From contig SKYC01000027.1 in assembly GCA_007128085.1 (NCBI GenBank), positions 1 through 12,761 of the forward strand: DNA of 12,761 nucleotides, read 5' to 3'. The notes under the pieces were generated by a model that saw only the letters and a program-made list of their open reading frames with translations, had not been told where the DNA came from and did not search any database. The position numbers and the translations under genes were made by a program. This stretch comes from Saprospiraceae bacterium (GTDB lineage: Bacteria > Bacteroidota > Bacteroidia > Chitinophagales > Saprospiraceae). Positions within the stretch are counted from its first letter, which is position 1, and the number at the start of each line of letters is the position of its first letter. Positions 6,966-12,761 of this stretch are shown one piece after another.

Positions 6966-9092
6966 ATGGTAAAAAACTGGAAAAAAGTAAAATTCAGAAC
7001 CGTTGAACAGGCTAGCCTGAAAGGACGTGAGTGGTTGACCAACGAAAAAATTGTGGTTGATTCTGTGATGAATCCCGAAGTGACAAAGTCCATCCCGCAC
7101 TTAGACAGTCTGCCGGGGGAGAACCCCTATTTGAGGGGGCCCTATGCTACCATGTATACAGGCAGGCCATGGACGATCAGACAGTATGCCGGTTTTTCTA
7201 CAGCCGAAGAGAGCAATAAATTTTACAAGAAAAATCTCGCCGCAGGTCAGAAGGGCTTATCGGTTGCTTTTGACTTGCCCACTCACAGAGGGTATGACTC
7301 CGACCACCCGAGGGTGAGTGGTGATGTGGGCATGGCGGGGGTTGCCATTGATACCATAGAAGACATGAAGCAGTTGTTCGACGGTATACCGCTGGACAAA
7401 ATTTCGGTATCCATGACCATGAATGGAGCGGTTATACCCATAATGGCCTTTTTCATAGCCAATGCTTTGGAACAGGGAGTGCAACCTCGTGAATTGAGCG
7501 GAACCATTCAAAACGATATTCTCAAGGAGTTCATGGTGAGGAATACCTATATATACCCGCCCAAACCCAGCATGAGAATAGTGTCCGATATTTTTGCCTA
7601 CACGGCCAAAAATATGCCGCGGTTTAACTCCATAAGTGTCAGTGGTTACCACATGCACGAGGCCGGTGCACCGGCGGATATCGAACTTGCTTATACACTG
7701 GCAGATGGCATAGAGTACGTCAAAACAGGAATTGAAGCAGGGTTGAAAGTCGATGATTTTGCGCCCAGGATTTCCTTTTTTTGGGGTGTGGGTATGAATT
7801 TTTTTATGGAAGTAGCCAAGTTGAGGGCAGGAAGGCGATTGTGGGCAGAAAAAATGGCACAGTTTAAGCCCGACAATCCAAAGTCTTCCATGTTGCGAAC
7901 CCATTGTCAGACCTCCGGCTGGAGTTTGACAGCTCAGGATCCTTTTAACAATATATCCAGAACGACCATTGAAGCACTGGCAGCTGTTTTTGGAGGGACT
8001 CAGTCACTGCATACCAATTCTTTTGATGAAGCCATTGCGTTGCCCACCGAATTCAGTGCCGGAATAGCGAGGGAAACTCAGTTATTTATCCAGAAAAAGA
8101 CGGACATTACCCGCGCGATTGACCCCTTTGGGGGTAGTTATTACGTGGAGTACCTGACGGATCAGCTCGTTAAAAAAGCAAAGGAACATATTGCTGAGGT
8201 AGAACAGGCCGGAGGGATGACCAAGGCCATTGAGAAGGGACTCCCCAAGAGAAGAATAGAAGAAGCAGCCGCCAGAAGACAGGCAAAAATTGACCGAGGT
8301 GAGGAAAAAATCATTGGAGTAAATATTTTTTCAGGACATACAAATGAGACTTTTGACGTACTGGAAGTCGATAATTCCAAAGTGAGAAAATCTCAGATTG
8401 AACAGCTAAAAGCGGTAAAAAAGTCGCGGGATGAGAAAAGAGTTCAGCAATTGCTCGAGCGTTTGACAAAGGCAGCTTCGGGAAATGAAAATCTGTTGGA
8501 AATTGCTGTGGAAGCCGCATTGGCGAGGGCAACACTCGGGGAAATATCTATGGCTATGGAAAAGGAGTACTCCAGATATGTACCCCAAAGTTCATCGATT
8601 ACAGGAGTTTATTTAAACGAGATGAAAGGCAATAAAATTTTCTTAAGAGTGCGCGAATTGTCCGCACGATTTCTCGAACTGGAGGGCAGGCGCCCCCGAA
8701 TTATGGTAGCGAAGCTGGGTCAGGACGGTCACGATCGCGGATCCAAGGTAATTGCAACGAGTTTTGCAGACCTCGGATTTGACGTGGATGTAGGGCCCTT
8801 GTTTCAAACTCCTGAAGAGGCGGCCATGCAGGCGGCAGAAAACGATGTGCACATTCTCGGGATATCGTCTCTTGCAGCGGGACATAAAACCCTGGTGCCG
8901 CAAACGATAGCTGAGCTGCAGAAGATCGGGAGGGGAGATATTCTGGTGATCGTCGGTGGGGTTATACCGGAAAGGGATTACGATTTTCTCAGAGAGGCGG
9001 GCGTGGCCGGAATTTTTGGACCGGGCACCGTAATCGCAGAGGCCGCAGCAGAAATTCTGAACCGACTCCTGGCAGAGTCCTCCAACCATTAA
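6966..9092 (+). CDS. scpA: Methylmalonyl-CoA mutase, large (catalytic, B12-binding) chain
   Basis: This adenosylcobalamin enzyme interconverts (R)-methylmalonyl-CoA and succinyl-CoA. The 708 residues make a full chain: an N-terminal substrate-binding barrel (to about 450), a linker, and a C-terminal cobalamin domain (about 575-705) with [10 protein letters not shown], where D587, H589 and G592 form DxHxxG, plus K583. Residues equal to Propionibacterium Tyr89, Gln197, Arg207 and His244 are Y74 (IRQYAG), Q182 (TIQND), R192 (MVRNTY) and H229 (GYHM). The Tyr/Arg pair marks methylmalonyl-CoA specificity against isobutyryl-CoA mutase (Phe/Gln). Two unusual residues are G66 in MYTGRPW (Phe in human and Propionibacterium) and H231 in GYHMHEAG (Gln in both). 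No small mutA-type subunit gene is adjacent; upstream is the symporter. The chain may act as a homodimer, or its partner may be encoded elsewhere. The ATG at 6966 is the natural start. Confidence 0.93.
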   Translation: MVKNWKKVKFRTVEQASLKGREWLTNEKIVVDSVMNPEVTKSIPHLDSLPGENPYLRGPYATMYTGRPWTIRQYAGFSTAEESNKFYKKNLAAGQKGLSVAFDLPTHRGYDSDHPRVSGDVGMAGVAIDTIEDMKQLFDGIPLDKISVSMTMNGAVIPIMAFFIANALEQGVQPRELSGTIQNDILKEFMVRNTYIYPPKPSMRIVSDIFAYTAKNMPRFNSISVSGYHMHEAGAPADIELAYTLADGIEYVKTGIEAGLKVDDFAPRISFFWGVGMNFFMEVAKLRAGRRLWAEKMAQFKPDNPKSSMLRTHCQTSGWSLTAQDPFNNISRTTIEALAAVFGGTQSLHTNSFDEAIALPTEFSAGIARETQLFIQKKTDITRAIDPFGGSYYVEYLTDQLVKKAKEHIAEVEQAGGMTKAIEKGLPKRRIEEAAARRQAKIDRGEEKIIGVNIFSGHTNETFDVLEVDNSKVRKSQIEQLKAVKKSRDEKRVQQLLERLTKAASGNENLLEIAVEAALARATLGEISMAMEKEYSRYVPQSSSITGVYLNEMKGNKIFLRVRELSARFLELEGRRPRIMVAKLGQDGHDRGSKVIATSFADLGFDVDVGPLFQTPEEAAMQAAENDVHILGISSLAAGHKTLVPQTIAELQKIGRGDILVIVGGVIPERDYDFLREAGVAGIFGPGTVIAEAAAEILNRLLAESSNH

Positions 9093-9110
9093 AAACCCGG
9101 GAAAGCCCCG
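9091..9110 (-). terminator. Possible terminator of hemW, overlapping the mutase stop codon
   Basis: On the minus strand, CGGG-GCTTT-CCCG is followed by GGTTTTT, beginning 5 nt after the hemW stop codon. The stem is short (4 bp) but GC-only. The T tract is the complement of the A run that includes the mutase TAA (9090-9092), so the end of the mutase gene and the hemW terminator overlap. On the plus strand the hairpin is not followed by T residues. Confidence 0.35.
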
Positions 9111-9114
9111 CTCT

Positions 9115-10245
9115 TCAGTCAACTACCATAAACTCTGAGGCGATATAATCGGCCAGGAGTTTACCTTTTTTGGTGAGTTGAAAATGCTTCCTTTTGTTCT
9201 GTTTTAGCAAACCCGATTTTTCCAGGCGATTGCGGGTTTCGTCAAAGGAAATTTTTGCCTCCGGTAGAATGGAAAGGGCCTTCTCACGGTCTACTCCCTC
9301 AATGAGTCGAAGGGCTGTCATGAGGTATTCGTTGTAGTGATTTTCCGGACTCAATCCCTCCATTTCCAAAGGGAGCTCACCGGCGAACAGCTTTTTTTCA
9401 TAGATGGCGTTGTTGGCGATGTTCCAATATCGGTTTTGACCGTCGAAAGAATGAGCCGATGGCCCGAGGCCGAGGTACGGAATACCCTTCCAGTAGGAAC
9501 TGTTGTGAACCGCTCGTTGGCCGGGAAGAGCAAAATTTGAAATTTCGTAGTGTTCGTAATTTTTCTCAGTTGCCCAGTCCATCAGAAATTCAAATTGCCG
9601 AACCACTTCGTCTTCCCGGGGAGCCATTTCCGTTTTTTTGCGTATGCGGTGTGCCAAAATGGTTTTGGGTTCTACCGTAAGAGCGTAGGCAGAAAAATGT
9701 GGGACTCCATAGCTGCTGAAGTTTTCGAGATCTATTGAAAATTCATCCAGTGAGCGCATGGGAATACCGTAAATCAGGTCGGCCGTCAGTTGATTAAAAC
9801 CGGCAGCCAAGGCCCACTCAATGGCGAGGTGTGCTTGTTTGGCAGAGTGCGATCGGTTCATCCACTTGAGCACTTTGTCGTTGAATGACTGTACGCCTAT
9901 ACTCAATCGGTTTATTCCGACCTCTGCAAGTGTCCCGATATAGTCCTTATTGAGATCGTCGGGATTGGCTTCGAGGGTGACCTCGGACAATCCACTTAGA
10001 TCATAGTGCTCAGCGAGCTTAGAAAATACGAGTTGTAGTTCACGGGCACTCAAAACCGATGGCGTGCCCCCTCCCAAATAAATGGAGTTGATTTTTACAT
10101 CGGACAAAAAAGAATCCCGGACTTCAATTTCCTTCAACAAGGCTTTAAGATACCCTTCTTTTCTATCCAAATTGGTTGAAAAGTGAAAGTTGCAATACGT
10201 GCATGCTTTCCTGCAAAAGGGTACATGAATATAAATCCCTGCCAT
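9115..10245 (-). CDS. hemW: Radical SAM heme chaperone HemW
   Basis: HemW carries heme to respiratory enzymes and is related to, but distinct from, the oxygen-independent coproporphyrinogen oxidase HemN. The ATG at 10245 gives 376 residues starting MAGIYIHVPFC, the standard HemW opening. An in-frame TTG ten codons upstream is rejected. The 4Fe-4S site is C11, C15, C18 (CRKACTYCNF); the residue two after the last Cys is Phe, as in HemW, not Cys as in HemN. Other marks are YLGGGTPS (56-63, SAM binding), EANPDD (92-97), GVQSF (117-121), YEISNFALPG (233-242) and HNSSYW (247-252), followed by a winged-helix-like C-terminal part (LEKSGLL, LTKKG). It lies 73 nt downstream of the GLUG-repeat gene on the same strand, with its own candidate promoter in the gap, and converges on the mutase gene with a 22-nt spacer. 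Confidence 0.93.
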   Translation of the reverse strand: MAGIYIHVPFCRKACTYCNFHFSTNLDRKEGYLKALLKEIEVRDSFLSDVKINSIYLGGGTPSVLSARELQLVFSKLAEHYDLSGLSEVTLEANPDDLNKDYIGTLAEVGINRLSIGVQSFNDKVLKWMNRSHSAKQAHLAIEWALAAGFNQLTADLIYGIPMRSLDEFSIDLENFSSYGVPHFSAYALTVEPKTILAHRIRKKTEMAPREDEVVRQFEFLMDWATEKNYEHYEISNFALPGQRAVHNSSYWKGIPYLGLGPSAHSFDGQNRYWNIANNAIYEKKLFAGELPLEMEGLSPENHYNEYLMTALRLIEGVDREKALSILPEAKISFDETRNRLEKSGLLKQNKRKHFQLTKKGKLLADYIASEFMVVD

Positions 10246-10249
10246 ACTG

Positions 10250-10257
10250 CAAAGGTA
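10250..10257 (-). promoter_or_regulatory. Candidate -7 box for hemW, almost touching the start codon
   Basis: On the minus strand this reads TACCTTTG, an exact TAnnTTTG match, and only CAGT separates it from the hemW ATG (10245-10243). If used, transcription would start at or within a base or two of the ATG, giving a leaderless mRNA. A TTG lies 15 nt upstream of the box, shorter than the usual 17-23 nt spacing. The position also argues that the TTG at 10275 is not the start codon. Confidence 0.38.
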
Positions 10258-10289
10258 TGGAAAAAGAAATTGCAATAATCAGTCCGGTG

Positions 10290-10321
10290 TAAATCCCGGG
10301 GAAAGTACAAGCAAGGATTTA
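10290..10321 (-). repeat. 7-bp inverted repeat at the end of the GLUG-repeat gene
   Basis: TAAATCC (10290-10296) and GGATTTA (10315-10321) are perfect inverted copies around an 18-nt loop. The right arm includes the stop codon of the repeat-protein gene (TAA, 10321-10319 on the minus strand). No T tract follows on the minus strand, so it is at most an atypical 3'-end hairpin. Confidence 0.3.
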
Positions 10322-12761
10322 TCGGGCTATGCTCAGCCTTTGATACATCCAGCCATTGGCGCCCTTTATAGCAATGAGATACCAACCTTGACTCAGATCT
10401 GATACATTGAGTTCAAAGGTATCGCTTCCGGGATAAACAGAACGGATGAGTTGACCGTTGGACCGGATCAGGTTCAATTTTTCAATTTTTTCCGCATGCG
10501 TTATCACCACTCTGTCTGATGCGGGGTTGGGATACATTTGCACCTGAAAGTCCTCTATGTCTTTAATACTTGAGATCATGTCAAATACGGCGAACAGTGT
10601 AAGATTGTTTCCGGACATGGTAAATTCATAAACCGGATCTTCACTGAGTACTGTTTCCTGGTCGTCCTCCCAGGATACAAATTCGTAATTGTCCGGGTCA
10701 TCCACTATGGCTTCAACGGTTACCGCAGCGCCTTCATCGTAGTACCCCTCACCCAAAGCAGTTCCCAGGCCATCTTCTACAACGATGATCTGTAAAAAGA
10801 AATCGCCTCTGGCCGTATCTGCACCCCAGCTGAGATAGGGAAATCCATCATTGACGGAGTAGTCGTAATCAAAGGACCATATTTCGGTAAAATCCCAGTC
10901 TTCGTAAATCTCAGAAGAATAGGGATACGTCATGTCCTCTTCACTAGATAGTATGCCGTTTTCATCTCCGTTACCCGGTGTGGTGACCGCTCCGGGAATG
11001 TAATAGGAGCGCAGAGCTTCGGATTCATCCAATTCGGAAAAAATACCATTCAAAATTTGATCCTCCATAAGATCTACCGCTGCGTAGGAGTTGGTCACAA
11101 TTGAATTTTGACCAAGTCCGGCAATGCCACCCGCCATGCCTTCGGGACTGATCATACTTCCTCTGACATAGGTATTGTGAACCTCTGACCTATTTAGCTG
11201 TCCTGCAAGGCCGCCTATAAAATCCATACCCTCGATAGTTCCGTTGAAATAGGATAATTCAACGATTGTGCTGTCCAATTCTCCTGCAATACCACCCACT
11301 GAGAAATCTCCAATAACGCTTCCCGTACTCGATATTCGACTCAGTTGTACAATGTGGGCTTTTCCAAAAATACCACCTACATTAAATTCTCCGCTCACTG
11401 AATCACTGAAGTGAAGGTCGGTCAACTCGATCATCCCTTCTGTACTTTCGAAGTAGCCAAAATAACCACCGACATAATCTGTACCGCTGATGTTGCCCGT
11501 GGAGTGCATATTGTTGTAAACGCCGATGTGGATGTGTTCACCCATAATGCCTCCTACCCTAGTTTCTCCGGAAATATTTCCGGTATTCAATACATTTGAA
11601 ATAAAGGTAGTATCAAATAAACCACCGGCCATTCTGATGCTTCCGACAATGCCACCCACTTCAGAAATGCCGGAAACAGCGCTGTTGTTAATGACATTGG
11701 TGATGTTTAGATCAATTTCTAACCTTCCGACAATACCACCTACCTCGATATCACCCATAACTGAACCGTTGTTAATGGCGTGACTCAATTCATTGGTGGA
11801 AAACCCGGAGGACATACCGAGTATTCCTCCGACAGCTTCTACTCCCTCAACAGTACCATTGAATTCAACACTGTCTATGGAACTATCTCTGATATCACCG
11901 ACAATACCACCCACTTTAAAACCGGATTTTACCGTTGCATCTGAGGAGGCATTTACTAAACTTGATCCGGAGACCAGCCTACCCGCAACCCCTCCTGTAT
12001 TTTCATTTCCCAAAATTATTCCGCTTGAAGTTACATTATAGATATCTACCTGGAATGCTGCCAAACCAATAATACCTCCCAAAATGGTAGCGACCCCTTC
12101 TTCTCCAACTTCTCCATCAAAAGAAGAGTTGGTAATGGAACTGTTTCCAGCCACTCCAACCAGCCCTCCTCCACCGCCGGCCGGAGTTTTTATGGTCATG
12201 ATTGAGTGAGATCCCGAAAGTTCGGACTGGGTCATATTTCCAACTATTCCGCCTCCTGTACCAAAACATTCAAGTGTTCCCTCTGAATAACAATTGATAA
12301 TTACACCCCTGGATGCAATTCCAATTACCCCCCCACATTCTACATCAGACGAAAAAAAGTCGCCTGTAAAACTACAGGAATCTACGGTAGAACTATTCAC
12401 TTCACCAACAACTCCACCGGATTCACCTCCTATGAGGTTTAAGCTCGCACTTGAAGATACATTTTTCAAAAAGCTGGAGTTAACCCTTCCGACAACACCA
12501 CCAACTCCTGTATCTCCGGTCAAATTTCCGGAAGTCTGTGAGTCGTATATTTCTCCATCTGTTAATATTCCTACCATTCCTCCAATCAAATCCTCTCCAT
12601 CCACATTCACATTGGCCGTTGAATTTTCGATAATCAGGGAATGACCTATTCCAACCATACCTCCACACCTTTCACCAAATTGAGCCTGACCGCTTACATG
12701 AACATTTTCTATCATGGTATGGCTGCCGGACAAATTATTTCCGATGAGGGATCCACCCCAG
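10319..12761 (-). CDS. Secreted GLUG-repeat surface protein with T9SS sorting domain, 5' end outside window
   Basis: The frame is open to the right edge, so the N-terminus and signal peptide are missing. Residues are numbered here from the TTG at 12733. Residues to about 540 are tandem GLUG-type repeats of 27-34 residues, each with a GG(I/V/M/L)xG turn followed by Ile/Val and Asn-Ser-rich strands; they probably stack into a beta-solenoid. Residues about 600-637 (WDFTEIWSF, GFPYLSW) form the short closing motif common after such repeats. Residues about 648-718 (GYYDEGAAVTVEA, FVSWEDD, FTMSGNNLTLFAVF) look like an InlB-type repeat domain. Residues about 728-804 are a type A T9SS sorting domain with MYPNPASD at its start and QGWYLIAIK near its end. 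Such proteins pass through the outer membrane by the Por system and are fixed to the surface or released. The ligand is unknown; adhesion is a guess. The sequence is acidic and Gly/Ser/Asn rich. Confidence 0.9.
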   Translation of the reverse strand, partial: WGGSLIGNNLSGSHTMIENVHVSGQAQFGERCGGMVGIGHSLIIENSTANVNVDGEDLIGGMVGILTDGEIYDSQTSGNLTGDTGVGGVVGRVNSSFLKNVSSSASLNLIGGESGGVVGEVNSSTVDSCSFTGDFFSSDVECGGVIGIASRGVIINCYSEGTLECFGTGGGIVGNMTQSELSGSHSIMTIKTPAGGGGGLVGVAGNSSITNSSFDGEVGEEGVATILGGIIGLAAFQVDIYNVTSSGIILGNENTGGVAGRLVSGSSLVNASSDATVKSGFKVGGIVGDIRDSSIDSVEFNGTVEGVEAVGGILGMSSGFSTNELSHAINNGSVMGDIEVGGIVGRLEIDLNITNVINNSAVSGISEVGGIVGSIRMAGGLFDTTFISNVLNTGNISGETRVGGIMGEHIHIGVYNNMHSTGNISGTDYVGGYFGYFESTEGMIELTDLHFSDSVSGEFNVGGIFGKAHIVQLSRISSTGSVIGDFSVGGIAGELDSTIVELSYFNGTIEGMDFIGGLAGQLNRSEVHNTYVRGSMISPEGMAGGIAGLGQNSIVTNSYAAVDLMEDQILNGIFSELDESEALRSYYIPGAVTTPGNGDENGILSSEEDMTYPYSSEIYEDWDFTEIWSFDYDYSVNDGFPYLSWGADTARGDFFLQIIVVEDGLGTALGEGYYDEGAAVTVEAIVDDPDNYEFVSWEDDQETVLSEDPVYEFTMSGNNLTLFAVFDMISSIKDIEDFQVQMYPNPASDRVVITHAEKIEKLNLIRSNGQLIRSVYPGSDTFELNVSDLSQGWYLIAIKGANGWMYQRLSIAR
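11117..12754 (-). repeat. Array of about 20 GLUG-type protein repeats within the T9SS protein
   Basis: Counting the GGxxG turn on the translated minus strand gives 19 copies, at residues 24, 51, 78, 106, 134, 161, 189, 219, 247, 275, 302, 332, 360, 394, 422, 453, 480, 507 and 535 (from the TTG at 12733). A further degenerate copy (GSLIG) lies at the window edge. Spacing is mostly 27-28 residues, with longer units of 30, 30, 34 and 31 at copies 7, 11, 13 and 15. The nucleotide copies have diverged, so this is an old protein repeat and not a recent DNA expansion. A last NGIFS (562-566) appears to be a decayed copy. Confidence 0.85.

Noticed and set aside
7257..7904. 215-codon minus-strand frame inside the mutase gene
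   Set aside because: It lies fully within a strongly conserved plus-strand gene and its translation resembles no family I know; it is a shadow frame.
8643..9122. 159-codon minus-strand frame across the mutase 3' end
   Set aside because: It overlaps the conserved B12-binding domain of the mutase and has no domain features of its own; it is a shadow frame.
9096..10299. CCCGGG palindromes in both spacers flanking hemW (9096-9101 and 10294-10299)
   Set aside because: They are short palindromes with different flanks; there is no sign of a shared element.
11526..12644. Plus-strand frames rich in TIPPT/TTPPT-like Pro-Thr repeats
   Set aside because: They are the antisense reading of the GGIVG repeat turns in the minus-strand GLUG gene; the periodicity is inherited from the real gene.

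Overview
The window looks like a chromosomal segment from a free-living member of the Bacteroidota. The evidence is a type IX secretion (Por) C-terminal sorting domain on the large surface protein, several matches to the Bacteroidota -7 promoter box TAnnTTTG, almost no Shine-Dalgarno sequences at the start codons, a MenA-like prenyltransferase, and an OmpA-family protein in a variant form I recall from this phylum. I see no tRNA, rRNA, CRISPR array, insertion sequence or phage gene. No gene in the interior is visibly broken. The first and last genes are cut by the window edges.

Layout, left to right. Bases 1-165 (+) are the tail of an ABC-transporter ATPase. 387-1661 (+) encodes a PAS sensor domain fused to a UbiA-family membrane prenyltransferase, the most unusual protein here. 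It converges, with a 4-nt gap, on 1666-2937 (-), an exported protein with an N-terminal jelly-roll-like domain and a C-terminal OmpA domain. 2938-3313 holds no convincing gene but has two inverted repeats. 3314-4498 (-) is a glutaryl-CoA dehydrogenase. Divergent from it is a probable three-gene operon on the + strand: folB (4752-5114), a sodium:solute symporter (5151-6929) and a B12-dependent methylmalonyl-CoA mutase (6966-9092), with 36-nt gaps at both junctions. This converges on hemW (9115-10245, -). Upstream of hemW on the same strand is the 3' part of a large secreted repeat protein (10319 to the right edge): about 20 GLUG-type repeats, an InlB-like domain and a T9SS sorting domain.

How the genes fit together. 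The acyl-CoA dehydrogenase (lysine/tryptophan catabolism to crotonyl-CoA) and methylmalonyl-CoA mutase (propionyl-CoA to succinyl-CoA) are acyl-CoA catabolism. The prenyltransferase (probably menaquinone) and HemW (heme delivery to respiratory enzymes) serve respiration. FolB is folate synthesis. The OmpA-like and GLUG proteins belong to the cell envelope or surface. Most of this is ordinary core metabolism in compact order. The points that deserve a second look are the PAS-UbiA fusion, the long GLUG array, promoter boxes sitting almost on the start codons of hemW and gcdH, and the dyads in the 2938-3313 spacer.
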